DNA of 64,000 nt from Sodiomyces alkalinus F11 (GCF_003711515.1 NW_021167080.1:5908346-5972345); one strand, 5' to 3'; counted from the first letter of the stretch, positions 48,748-60,310 are shown. The notes: generated by a model not told the origin, from the sequence alone. Numbers and translations: made by a program.

Positions 48748-50149
48748 ATGTCCCCTCACCCGCCCGCGCATGCATACATGGCTGGCCCAGGTGATGGGCG
48801 GCAGTCGCCTAGTACCCAGGGAGGTACACAACCCGACACAAAATCCTTTGTGACCTCCCGCGAGACGGGAGACGTCATCCCAGACTCGCCGCAGAATCCG
48901 GCTCTCACACCCAAGCCGTCCCCATTTGCCAAATCATGGGTTCACTTCATTGCAGGAGGGTGAGATTTCTCTTGTCCGTTTTTGCCGGCCGATCCTTGTT
49001 AGGGTCAAATGAAATGAAACCCCCGCCACGGCCTCCAGCTAACTCGTCGCCCATGGGCAGTATCGGCGGCATCACGGCAGCCACCCTAACCGCCCCCCTC
49101 GACGTCCTCAAAACCCGACTCCAATCCGATTTCTACCAAGCCCACCTCAGAGCCTCGCGACCGGCGGTAGCCCTTAGCCCGGTCCGGGCAGCCGCCTTCC
49201 ACCTCAGGGACACCATGCAGATCCTGGCGTCGGTCTACAAACTCGAAGGCCCCCGGGCGCTCTTCAAGGGCCTAGGTCCCAACCTCGTGGGCGTGGTGCC
49301 GGCCCGCAGCATCAACTTCTACACCTACGGCAACGGCAAGCGGCTGATCGCGCAGTACGCCAACAACGGCAAGGAGGCGGCGTGGGTGCACCTCGCCGCG
49401 GGCGTGGCGGCCGGCATCGTCACCAGCACGGCGACGAACCCGATCTGGCTCGTCAAAACGCGACTGCAGCTCGACAAGAACGTGGCGGAGCAGAGCGGCG
49501 GCGTGGCCAAGCGCCAGTACCGGAACAGCTGGGACTGCGTGCGGCAGGTCGTGCGGGACGAGGGCGTCAGGGGGCTGTACAAGGGCATGAGCGCCAGCTA
49601 CCTCGGCGTCGCCGAGAGCACGCTGCAGTGGATGCTGTACGAGCAGATGAAGCGCTACCTCGCGCGCCGGGAGGAGCGCATCATCCGCAGCGGGCGCGAG
49701 AAGACTTTCTGGGACCGGACGGTGGATTGGACTGGCAAGGTGAACGCTGCGGGTGGCGCCAAGCTCATCGCGGCTATTTTGGCCTACCCTCACGAGGTAT
49801 GATGTCCCACACCCTTCCCCGCCCTTTTCTTTTCTGGGCGATTGGAAAGCGGAAGAAGCAAGCAACTTGGCGCACAAGGAGAAACGTCGGTTGATGTAAG
49901 ATCATCCTGCTAACGGGGTCATAACAGGTCGCGAGAACAAGGCTCAGACAAGCGCCTATGGCGGACGGAAGACTCAAGTACACGGGCTTGATCCAGTGCT
50001 TCCGTCTCGTGTGGAAGGAAGAAGGCTTCATGGGCCTCTACGGCGGCATGACCCCTCACCTCATGCGCACTGTGCCCAGCGCCGCCATCATGTTCGGCAT
50101 GTATGAGGCGATTCTACGCATCTTCGACGTCTCCTCCAACGAGCGGTGA
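48748..50149 (+). CDS. RIM2: Mitochondrial pyrimidine nucleotide carrier, Rim2 type
   Basis: Inner-membrane carrier expected to exchange pyrimidine (deoxy)nucleotides between cytosol and matrix, needed for mitochondrial DNA and RNA synthesis. Three exons, 48748-48959, 49061-49796 and 49928-50149, give about 389 residues, normal for the Rim2/SLC25A33-36 group. After a polar N-terminal 60 residues come three repeats, each with the carrier signature: APLDVLKTRLQ (about 82-92), TNPIWLVKTRLQ (about 200) and YPHEVARTRLRQ (about 315). The second intron cuts the third signature between Glu and Val. Other carrier hallmarks include ALFKGLGPNLVGVVPARSIN and GLYKGMSASYLG. Introns have GTGAGA and GTATGA donors and GCTAAC branches. 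The start at 48748 is the first ATG in frame; Met 11 (48778) is an alternative. Subfamily assignment rests on the long N-terminus and repeat-1 wording. Confidence 0.94.
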
Positions 50150-51275
50150 ACGGAGGCATAATCACGCTTTACACTTTTCCGTTATCATCTGCACGGAGAT
50201 TCTCTGGCCCCTACTTGACTCGGGCCACTTAGAAAACATGTAACACCACCCTCATGGCCTAAACCTGCACTTGACAGGCCTGATGATTTCTCCGCTTTCT
50301 CGGATCTGTCTTACATTCACTTATTTTTTGTCGTCGGTCTTTTTTTTTATGTACGATCAGGACAGGCGGACGTACCACGGCGACGTTTACCCGCTGATAG
50401 ACTTAGGAGGGAAAGGGGACGCAGATGTCCGACTCGGAGGGGACAACCCGGGAAGGTTAAACATAATACTGGCATAACTTCCGTGGACAAGGGAAGGCAT
50501 AGGAACAAAGAAAGGCGAGAGGTTGCCCTGGGAACAAGGTGGGAGTGGGTGCTGTACAACATTACCATGTATTATATGGTGTAGACCGGGTAAAAGGCAT
50601 GCCCTCAAGAGGCTTTGGGACACGAGACATGATCCCATAAAATATATCATACTTACAAAAAAGAAAAAAAGAAGAAGAAAAGGAAAGGAAAGGTGTAGCA
50701 ACGCGCCTGCTGATATGTACATACATACTATGAGGCTTGATAGTCATTCATCTTCAGGCTCAAAAACTGTACATACAACTTAAGAAGCTTCGAAGGCAAA
50801 CGAAGGAGGAGTGTGGAAGAAAAATGAAAAATGAAAAAAGAAACAAAAAAAAAACCGCTGACGCTGCCACCATCGTAAACTTTTCATGGCCCCATCAGAA
50901 GGGGGTCGACTGAAGCAGAGAAACCTGCGTCCGCTCGACACAGAAGCTAACGAAAAATAGAAAAGAAACACGGCATGATGCTTCTTCTTGCCGCTAGGTG
51001 TCGCAGATTCCTGCCCATCCCTCTCGACTTATACACCTACGCAGATACAAAGATGTCACGCATGCCTCCATAACTTCGGGTCTTCAACTTGGTAGTGGAT
51101 TGGTAGAGAAGCCGGGGACTCGACCCATTGAAATGTCAGACTCTGGTCGAGGCAGCCTCTTTCGAAGCTTTCTGGGCGCTCGGCCGCCTAGAGGAAACGT
51201 GATGGATGATACGGATGGGGCGACGGATGAGAACGGGCTGAGCATGCCAGGCCACACGAGGCGGAGGTACATCAG
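50150..51275. other. Convergent intergenic region RIM2/SNX3
   Basis: Contains the 3' flanks of RIM2 (plus) and SNX3 (minus). There are A/G-rich low-complexity runs at about 50658-50695 and 50815-50855. No gene was recognised. Confidence 0.6.
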
Positions 51276-51875
51276 TCACCAGGCGTTTCGGTCCCAGTTG
51301 GGGTCTGCGTAAGGTTGAGGTGATGTAAGCGATCGCGCCAGGGCGAGGGCGCAGAAGGGAAACACGGGGAGGGAGCATACCTTGAACAAAAGCCGCAAGG
51401 ACCTTGCTCCCGGTCTGTAGTAGAGGGTGGCCGACAACAATTTTGAGGAACTTTTCCAGCCCGGCCCGGCGACCCTCAATGACGTCGTCGCTGAAGCGGT
51501 TGGTGAACACCTTGCCCGGCAAAGGCGGGATGGTCACGCGGGCCGACTCGCGTTCGAGGATGTCGCGAAAGTACTCAAAGTCGGAATAGCGGCGGCGGAC
51601 GGACGAGGAGCGCAGCTTGAAGGCGGGGATGTTGGTTCGGCAGACGATTTCGTAGTCGGTGTACATCGAGCGGCCCACGCCATGGGTGCGCGGGTTTCGG
51701 ACCTGATGGCGGAAAAGTCCCCCTTTTGGGTCAGGAAATGAGGCACTCTAAAAAGAGAGATGGTATGGTGGGGGTCGGTATTTTGGGCTTTGCGCACCTC
51801 GATCTCCAGAAAGTTCTCTGGCGGACCGTAGATCTCGTCGAACGACTGCTGTCGCATGTCCGGCATAGCCTGCAT
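51276..51875 (-). CDS. SNX3: Sorting nexin-3 (PX-domain protein)
   Basis: PtdIns3P-binding sorting nexin that works with retromer to recycle cargo from endosomes to the Golgi (yeast Grd19/Snx3). Exons 51875-51798, 51702-51381 and 51304-51276 give 142 residues, the family's usual size. It is essentially one PX domain: [15 protein letters not shown] at the start, [16 protein letters not shown], the phosphoinositide-binding [14 protein letters not shown] basic patch, the PPLPGK proline turn, and [18 protein letters not shown]. The short last exon encodes the conserved end DPNWDRNAW. Introns have GTGCGC and GTATGC donors. The frame upstream of the ATG is open for 78 codons back to a stop at 52112-52110 without another ATG. 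An N-terminal extension from a near-cognate start or an upstream exon is therefore possible, though the family normally starts here. Confidence 0.95.
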
Positions 51876-52616
51876 GATGGGCCGAATTGATTTTCTGGGC
51901 GGGGAGCCCGAGCTGGTGGGAGAGGTTGGAGAAGCTGAGGGAGCGGCGGAAGAGGTGGGGGATGTGGTGGAGGGCTCAGCGCCAGTAGCGCGAGCCGTGT
52001 TTTCGTTTCTGGGCTCCGTTTTGGCGGTTGGTGAGACTGGACAATTGGGTGTGGGACGGCGAAAGGCAAAATTCGCAACGAGAGCGAGCGCGGCGACGAT
52101 CGTTTCGTTTTACCCCTCTCGATTCGTCTGTCTGTGACGAGATGCTCGAGTCGGTAAGCGGCGAGCTATTATGCAGGCCGACACCTCACGCAGGATGGGT
52201 GTCTTCGACTTACAAATACAGGAATAAATTACAGGGAAACCGAGGAGAAGAGCGATGAGCGACGAAGTTCCGATGGGGTGGTGGGGGGGTTTGCTTTTTT
52301 TTTTGTTGGATTCTGAGGAAGGACGGAGAGAAGGAGATATCCGACGGTGCAACTTGCAGGAGGGGAAGCGGGAATGGGTGGCTCCAGAAGGTTCAATGAT
52401 GGTTCCGTACCGTTGACGCGGGACCAAGTCTCGAAGTGGAACTCGAAGTTCACAGTTCCCAGTTCGCAGATGGACGGTGGGTTCTGTACGTGTCAGATGT
52501 TGAACAGCTAAGGAGGGGCACAATAGAGGACGCCCCCCGAAAAGGACTAGGGGCTAGGAGGGCTCCCCGGCGCCGGGCCTAATAAGTAGCCCCCCGCGGA
52601 ATAAGCAAGGTACCGT
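51876..52616. other. SNX3 upstream region bordering the transposon block
   Basis: The SNX3 leader and promoter, ending at the copia insertion site. The stop-free 78-codon leader frame lies at 52109-51876 on the minus strand. A T-run of 12 is at about 52297-52308. Normal base composition changes to AT-rich, RIP-mutated sequence at the copia boundary. Confidence 0.5.
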
Positions 52617-52621
52617 AGTAA

Positions 52622-52904
52622 TATCGCATGGGCAGGACCACGATATGGTCTATAGGGGATCCAGGGGGGATCTACTCCATGACTAAGGGCTCCGGATATC
52701 GGGGACTTCTGGTATCAGGATATAATAAGGGTAGATACCGGAAAAGACCGGATAGGATCTAAATGATATAGTACCTATAATAGAGTCTTCACCACCTAAA
52801 TTAAGGGTATAAGAGACTCTCCTAGATATAACTTAAGATAATATATATATATAAGATTTCTACTCTACTAAGTTAATTATATAAGTGCCTTTTAACGTGC
52901 GATA
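52622..52904 (+). repeat. 5' LTR of copia element
   Basis: Begins TATCG and ends CGATA. The less mutated LTR at 63389-63662 keeps CGACA at the same end, so the original ends were TGTCG and CGACA, standard TG...CA LTR termini in a 5-bp inverted repeat. It is the same length as the 3' LTR (283 bp), and the differences are mainly C/T and G/A transitions. Confidence 0.93.
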
Positions 52905-52917
52905 GTTATAAGCCCGG
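52905..52917 (+). other. Primer-binding site matching the initiator tRNA-Met anticodon arm
   Basis: The bases directly after the 5' LTR read GTTATAAGCCCGG. The reverse complement of the conserved fungal initiator tRNA-Met anticodon loop and stem (GGGCTCATAAC) is GTTATGAGCCC, so 10 of 11 positions match and the one difference is a RIP-type G to A. This is the half-tRNA primer known from Drosophila copia. Confidence 0.7.
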
Positions 52918-55900
52918 TTTATAACACCTAAACGATAGATATTAATAAGGCTACCCCTATTCTACTATAAAGAAGTAATTATGTTTATATAAGCACTCTT
53001 AAATAACTACTATTAACCTAATTAGAGTAATTAAAAGATTAATTAACTTACCTATCAATTAACTAACCGATAAACGATAAACTACTAAAGATATCTTCTA
53101 ATATATCTAACGCCGAATAAAAGGCGGCCGTTATTACCCTTATTAATTAGAGGGATTAAGCGGTTTAGGAGCGCGCCGTATACGGTAAATTAGCCTCCTA
53201 CTAGGATAACTACCTTAATCTAAAGCTAAGCGATAGAGAGGCTAACGTCTATCTCCTCCTTATACCTACGCCCCCTAACGTCCGTAAATATAAGGCTCTC
53301 GCCGTAGACCCTAACACGGAGGAGGTTATAGCTATTACTACTATAGTTACTCCGTCTTCTACTATTACGCTAGAGGGCGATAAGGTTATAGATACCACGG
53401 ATACCGCCGCTATAGCCGTTACCACGGCGGCCACGGCCGCCGGTAAGAGGAAAACGGCCGCTCGCCGGAAGGCTACGGCTATAATAAAAGAACTAACAAC
53501 TAGGACGCCTATATCTATTAATAACCTCTCTAAAAAGGGGCGTACGCGCTACCTATAAGATCGCCGCGTATACCGCGAGGAAAAGGCAGACTATAATATA
53601 TAGTAGAAGGAGTTTAATAAGGTACGCTCCTATATCGAAAGGACTATTTACACTATATTATATAACCTCCTCGCTTAGTTATAGGATAATACCATAAATA
53701 ACCCACGGGCTTAGATTACTCTCCTACACGCGCACGCAGGACTAATACCTATAGACCTCCGCAAGGAAGCTCTAATCCTATACCGATAATATACCACGCT
53801 AATAAAGGCTATACCTAAGGATATAAACGCTTAAGTAGTAAGCTAGAAAATAGCTATAATATACTATAAATATATAGGCGTTTTAGAACTATTAAGCGCG
53901 GACTATTAGGTAGAAGACGCGTTAAAAGCCGTTAGACCTATTACCTAGGAATAGAGTAATAACTACTTAGTAAATAACTACGATAAGATTATGGAAAATA
54001 AACTAACGATTAACGACTTCGTAAAGGCTTGAGGGCGGTTCTTAGTAATATAAAGAGTCTATAATCCACCGTTATAAAGCCTAGAGTTAGGAGAGGCACC
54101 TTTAATACCCTTAGAAATCTCCCTGATACTAAGGATACTACTAATAACGATAATAATAAGAAGCGCCCATATAGTAATATATCCATAAAGGCTATCCCTT
54201 CCGTAACGAGGAGGCCTTAAAAGATATATAAAAACACCTATACTACCGCCGCCTATTAGTATATAAGGCCGGATATACGCCCTTATACCTAGTGTGGCCG
54301 TGAAGATATTATAAAGGTCGCGGAAAAGAAGATACGTATTTATAGTTTTAAAAGCCGCGTGGATACCGCGATATAGAAAAGACGGGAAGTAGTAGCTACT
54401 ACTGCTAATAAGATAAAGGAAGCCTAGGAAGATTAACTCTATAATACTACGCCTACTACAGTTTATAAAGACCTGTCCGTTACCGCGACGGGGAGACTAG
54501 GAGCCCCCCTAACTTAGGGGGTAGCGCGTTGTTATACGATAACACTATTAAGATTATAATAAGAATAGGGGATATCCCTTTCTATTAATTAAGCTAAAGC
54601 GCTATTATACTACGCGATCCTAAACTTAGGATTATTAATCTATATCTTTAATAATTAAGGCCGTTTTACGGCTATTAGACTACCCACGGTTAATTTATTA
54701 ACGCTTTAGGTGGGTACTTATAAGGCTCCTATCCTCGGATACGGAGACGTTAAGCTATATATATAATCCTTAACGGGTATAAAGAGGCTACTACGCCTCC
54801 GTAATATCGTATACTATAAGGAATTCGTTACTAATATCATCTCGGAACGCTAGCTACGCCTATAAGGTTACTATTAGAATACCGTAAACGATACTATTAT
54901 TAGCTCCGCCGATAACCGGCCTATCTAGGGGCTACTAGATATCCACGGCTAGTATATAATCGAGCGTACGGAAGCTATAGCCATTACCGTGTTCGCGGTC
55001 TTAGTAAGGCACCCCCGCGATAACCCGTATAGAAGATCACGATAACAGCAGTAACCGTAGAAGACCACGGTATAATAGTAGCACGAACCCCTCGGCCACT
55101 ACGGCACTAATACTCTTATAAAGAGTATTAATGCTATTTAGGGGGTAAAGATAAAGGGACCACGTATAACAGACTATAACGCGTATAGATAATCGTAAAT
55201 ACCTATGTAGATCCGGCTGATACTATCCCTTTACCCGTTAAAGCCCGGAGAGGCCTTAGCTATTAATTTTCACGATCTAGAAGAGTCGGAATCGCTAGGC
55301 GGCCTATATAAGTCTATTATATTCGTTATAGACGTGTATATAGGTTATACGTAGGACTACTACCTATAGAAAAGAGACTAAGGCTCTATTCTATATATAT
55401 TAAAAGACGTTTTTACCCTGCTTAAGACCTAATTCGACGTTAGGCTACGCGTTCTACGGGCCGATTCTACGATATTTTAGTAACTAGAAGTTGTTACTTT
55501 CCTCGCTACTAAGGGGGTAAAAGGCTAGTTATCGGTATTATATTTATAGAATTAAAACGGCGTTATAGAATGGATTAGAGGTATCGTTAAAAGGAGGGCG
55601 AGGGCTCTAAGGATTAGGGCTAATCTGCCTATATCTATCTAGCCTAAGATCTTTGAGACTACTATATATCTATATAATAGGATGCCACGATATATTAATA
55701 ACTAGCGAACGCTATATAAAGGCCTACGCGGCCGTTAACCTAACCTTACGCACCTATAAGCTTACGGCTATAAAGCCTTTATAATAACGCGCGATGCCTA
55801 AGCTAAAAGGAACCGCCTATAAAGGCTAAAACCGAAGGTATAGATCGGTTATTATATCAGATACTAATCCTCGAATAGCTTCTGTATTTAGCTACTATAC

Positions 55901-56099
55901 CTAACAGATATTATCACTATAAAAGATAAAGTCTTTAACGAAGATAAGATATTTAATAGTAGGATTAAAACGCTATAAGCTATAGCTTCCGCTAAGGAGA
56001 TCGGGGAATACCTATAATCTATCTATATTATCTAATCTAATAAGACCGCGAATAGGCTACTATTAAGGGGTATAGCCGTAGACGTATTAGATCTTAAGT

Positions 56100-56500
56100 C
56101 GGAAGACTTTAACCCTACCGCTATTACTACAGGTAAAAGCGACGCCACCGCTATTACTACGGATAAAGGCGAGGCCGTCGCTATTACTACGAGAGAGGCT
56201 ATTACTATTATTATAGACTATACCGCTATTACTACGGGCACCGCTATTACTATAGATACTGCTATTACTATAGAAGAAGACTATACCACCGTTATTACTA
56301 CGGGTAAAGGCGACGCTACCGCTATTACTACGGATAAAAGTAAGGCCGTCGCTATTACTATAAAAGAGGCTACTACTATTACTATAGATAAGGTTCTAAA
56401 TCTATAGCCTAATAACTAGGCTATAGATTTAGAACCTCGTAACTCTAATGCCACCGCTATTACTATAGGAGAGGCTACCGCTATTACTACGGATACTTCA
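56100..56500 (+). repeat. Short irregular repeats in the copia linker region
   Basis: More than a dozen copies of GCTATTACTA(C/T) spaced by 10-40 bases, in larger units that include GGTAAAGGCGACGC and GAGGCCGTCGC variants. They lie between integrase and reverse transcriptase and, before decay, would have encoded Ala-Ile-Thr-Thr-type repeats in a polyprotein linker. A related block occurs at about 53320-53480. Confidence 0.75.
56391..56437. repeat. Perfect hairpin, 21-base arms and 5-base loop
   Basis: Arms at 56391-56411 and 56417-56437 are exact reverse complements (AGGTTCTAAATC... and ...GATTTAGAACCT), with loop ATAAC. It lies within the copia linker repeats, 165 bases before the assembly gap. 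RIP has not broken the pairing, which points to recent origin or symmetric change. Confidence 0.9.
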
Positions 56501-56601
56501 CGGTTTACTATTACGAGGTTTAAACCGTTTCCTACGCCTTTAATATCCCCGGAAGATCCCGCACGCGCGTTCCTTATAGCGTTAGCGGTGGTTAGGGGAA
56601 T

Positions 56602-57021
56602 NNNNNNNNNNNNNNNNNNNNNNNNNNNNNNNNNNNNNNNNNNNNNNNNNNNNNNNNNNNNNNNNNNNNNNNNNNNNNNNNNNNNNNNNNNNNNNNNNNN
56701 NNNNNNNNNNNNNNNNNNNNNNNNNNNNNNNNNNNNNNNNNNNNNNNNNNNNNNNNNNNNNNNNNNNNNNNNNNNNNNNNNNNNNNNNNNNNNNNNNNNN
56801 NNNNNNNNNNNNNNNNNNNNNNNNNNNNNNNNNNNNNNNNNNNNNNNNNNNNNNNNNNNNNNNNNNNNNNNNNNNNNNNNNNNNNNNNNNNNNNNNNNNN
56901 NNNNNNNNNNNNNNNNNNNNNNNNNNNNNNNNNNNNNNNNNNNNNNNNNNNNNNNNNNNNNNNNNNNNNNNNNNNNNNNNNNNNNNNNNNNNNNNNNNNN
57001 NNNNNNNNNNNNNNNNNNNNN
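56602..57021. other. Assembly gap (420 N)
   Basis: Undetermined bases inside the copia element, in the region expected to hold the start of reverse transcriptase. The first known bases after it contain the small palindrome AAGGAGGG-CA-CCCTCCTT (57027-57044). True gap size is unknown. Confidence 0.99.
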
Positions 57022-58703
57022 TAATAAGGAGGGCACCCTCCTTAAGTGTAAGGCACGCCTTATAGTCTAAGGGGATTAATAAAAACGGTTAGAGACTAAA
57101 GATAACTACGCCGTAATACTAGCCTCGCGGTCCTTCCGTATACTAATAGCAATCGCCGCCCGATTTAACCTAAAGATAAGGCAGTTTAAGACTATTAACG
57201 TGTTCGTTAACGCCAGCCTTAAGGAAAAGATGTTTATAAAGATACTATAAGGCTACGAAGTACTAGGTAAGGTCCTGCTACTACAGAAAGCCCTCTTCGG
57301 CTTAAGGGTATCGCTACTACTATAGTAAGAGGAATTTAGCGGCACGCTATAAAGAATAGAATTCACGGCTATACCCAATAACCCCTATATTATACTCCGC
57401 GACGGTTTAATCCTATTCTTCTATATTAACAATATCGGACTTATCTACTATAGAGATCGTAAGACGGACGTCGATAACCTTAAGGCCGCTCTTAAGCGAA
57501 GCTATACGTTATTAAGAGGTGAAGAAATCCGTTAGTTCCTAGGAATTAAGGTCCTAAGGGATAGAGCTACCCGAAGGTTATAGCTATTATAATCCTGCTA
57601 CGTAAAGAAGATCGCGGTTAAATACTATATAGATATACTCTACCGAAAACCACTAAAAGTCCTATTATCTATAAAGTTAGTAATGCCCCGAGATAGCACC
57701 CGCGCGTCGATTCCCGAGGTCTATTAGTATTAGGGAATAATCGGTTTTATCCTATACGCCGCTATTATAATAAGACCCGATATCGCGTTCGCTTACTCGA
57801 AGCTTTCCTAATATAACGTTAACCCCTCCTCTAACTACCTTAAAAAGGCTTAATAAGTGCTACTATTCCTATACTATTTAAGATACTACTACTTAGAATT
57901 CGGTGGGGATAGACTCTTGCTAATAGTAAGCGACGCGTCCTTTAGGGATAATCTAGACCGTAAGAGCTCGTAAGGATATACGATAAAGCTTTTCGGCGGC
58001 ACCGTTAGCTAGAAGACGGGCAAATAACCGACGGTCATGATATCGTTAATAGAGTCGGAACTGCTCGCTCTTACCGAGGTAGCTAAGGAGACGCTATTTA
58101 TTAGCCGGATATTAAGGGATTTAGAGCTTCGGCTAGACTAATAATAGCTATAGCTATACTACGATAATTAACAGATTATTAACCTCGTTAATAAGAAGGC
58201 ATAACGCCTGCAGACAAGGCTACGGCACGTCAATATATATAACTAGTAGGCGCGCTAGTTAGTATAATAAGGTCTTTTTAAGGTTACGTACGTTAACATG
58301 AAGGAGATAATCGCGGACGGATTAATAAAGGCACTACCGGAGGCGGGGATTAAAAGACTATAGTAATAGCTTAATTTAACTAATTAAAAGAATCGTATTA
58401 AGTGGTCTAAACGACTACACGAAGACATTAAACGCGCTAAAGCGGCCGTAATAAAGGCCCCTAAGGGCGTGGTAGATCCGATAGATATAGATCTAATTAA
58501 TTAGATCTGGCTAATTAGGATCGAGGAACTAATTAAGATAGAATTAAATTAAACGGTTAAACAGGGCGGATTTAGATCCCTTTTACGAGGGCGTTTTCCC
58601 TTAACTATTAATTCTACGATAGAAAAGTTAAGAGTATTTAGTTTAAACCGAAGCCTCTGATTAGTCAGTTAACCTAGGAAGACCCACCTTAACTAAGGGG
58701 GTA

Positions 58704-58986
58704 TATCGTATTGGCAGGACCACGATATAGTCTATAGGGGATCTAGGGGGGATCCACTCTATAACTAAGGGCTCCGGATATCGGGGACTTCTAGTATCAG
58801 GATATAATAAGGGTGGATACCGGAAAAGACAGGATAGAATCCAAATAACATAGTACCCATAACAGAGTCTTTACCACCCAAATTAAGGGCATAAGAGACT
58901 CTCCCAGATATAACTTAAGACAATACACACACACGAGATTTCTGCTCTACTAAGTTAATTATATAAGTGCCTTTTAACATACGATA
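58704..58986 (+). repeat. 3' LTR of copia element
   Basis: Mate of the LTR at 52622, preceded by the polypurine tract AAGGGGG and followed by the AGTAA duplication. It contains a CA-rich run (ACACACACACG) where the 5' LTR has TATATATATA, showing unequal C-to-T loss between the two copies. Confidence 0.93.
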
Positions 58987-58991
58987 AGTAA

Positions 58992-60310
58992 GAGCTCTAG
59001 GGCCAGGCCCCGGTATCACGGATATACTAAGCAAGGGATGATAAGATATACTTAGCTTATCGGGTTAACAATAGCAGATATATCACGGACTAATCGGTTA
59101 TTAATATAGCACTATCTCGATAGTATAGCTAAGGGATAGTATCCACGAGACTTATATCCACGATCTAGAAGGGCCTGTCTAATAGCAGGTATACCTGGAA
59201 TTAATAGGTCGTCGCTATAGTCTCGCTATTATATAGCTAAGGGATAGTATCCACGAGACTTATATCCACGACCTTAAAGGACCTGCCCACCAGCAGCAGA
59301 TATATCAGGAATTAACAGGTTATCGCCTTAGTATCGCTATTATATAGCTAAGAGATAGTATCTATACGACTTAGGTCCACGATCTAGAAGGGCCTATCTA
59401 GTAGCAGGTATACCTAGAATTAATAGATCGTTGCTATAGTCTCGCTATTATACAGCTAAGGGATAATATCTACGAGGGATATTACCACGACCTAAAAAGG
59501 CCGAGGCTATATCCAGATTCCTAGATATCAGGCTATAAGAAGTTAAAGGTAGGACTACTAGGAGTTAATAGGAGGATAAAGGTTAAGATATTAGGTATAA
59601 TAGTCTTATATTAAGGGAGTTAGCCGGGAAGAGATAAAAGGATTCTAGTTAGACCCCGGATAGCTATAAAAGGAGCGCCTTAGGGACCTCTTTCTTAAGG
59701 CAGGCAACGAATAATCTAAGTATTCTAAGACCCCTTACCTATAGACGAACCACTATTCACTTAGGACGTGTCGGTCAATCACTATTATGCCACTCCATAC
59801 GAAGACACCTTTAACACCCAGTTACACTAGAGGCCTTAACCTAATTCCGCTAATCCTCTAACTAATAAGTATTTATATCCTTTTATAGAATATAGGGAGG
59901 AGTTAGGCGTGGAGGGAGCTATTACTTTAATACCGCGCCGAGTATAATATAATTACGATCTAAGAACCCGGCCTTAATCCTTTTACTAAAAGCCTAGCCT
60001 ATCCCTTTTAGGAAGCCTACTATCTAATTTAAGGAGGGAGCCGCGCCCTCCTTTATATATATAAAAGATACCCGCTATATATATAGATATAACGAACTTA
60101 CTATAATATCTATACAGTTATATTCGGGGTAAGAGATAACGCCTTTATAATCTAATTAGTCTACCCCGAGAACTATAAGTTAGCTAGGATACCCTAGAAT
60201 ATACTCCTTAAAGATATATTCGATATAGCGCCGCTACGGTGCTAGTATATCCTTGCTAGCGACGTGCCCGTTACGTAACCGTAAAAACTACGGTCTGTTT
60301 ATAACAGAAC
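58992..60310. mobile_element. RIP-mutated AT-rich repeat, probable second retroelement fragment
   Basis: AT- and TpA-rich sequence with no intact frame. It starts with a tandem array (see separate entry). It has a TATA-like box (GCTATAAAAGGAGC, TATAAA at 59665-59670) about 130 bases before an ATG-led decayed frame near 59787, a layout that would suit an LTR followed by gag. Another small palindrome with the same arms as at 57027 (AAGGAGGG...CCCTCCTT) is at 60031-60053. Normal composition returns near 60310. I cannot assign a superfamily or find its ends. Confidence 0.55.
59020..59510. repeat. Tandem array of about 108-111 bp, four copies
   Basis: The landmark AGCTAAGGGATAGTATC (or a close variant) recurs with its AAGGG/AAGAG core starting at 59131, 59239, 59350 and 59458, so periods are 108, 111 and 108. 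Other unit parts also recur (ATCCACGAGACTTATATCC, AGCAGGTATACCT, GTCTCGCTATTATA). Differences between units are mostly transitions, as with RIP. Confidence 0.85.

Larger units (their letters stand above)
52617..58991 (+). mobile_element. Full-length, inactivated Ty1/copia LTR retrotransposon with target-site duplication
   Basis: The element body is 52622-58986; the entry includes flanking 5-bp duplications AGTAA at 52617-52621 and 58987-58991. Two 283-bp LTRs bound it. The internal region keeps copia order: a gag-like region, the integrase core near 55300-55370, a repeat-rich linker (56100-56500), reverse transcriptase from about 57180 with its catalytic box near 57415-57437, and RNase H near 58040-58250. 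That order (integrase before reverse transcriptase) defines Ty1/copia. Every frame is full of stops and TpA is strongly enriched, as expected from RIP, so no protein can be made. The gap 56602-57021 hides part of the polymerase region. A purine tract (AAGGGGG) sits just before the 3' LTR. Confidence 0.93.

Noticed and set aside
56416..57070. Long frames on both strands across the N block
   Set aside because: They are open only because undetermined bases contain no stop codons.
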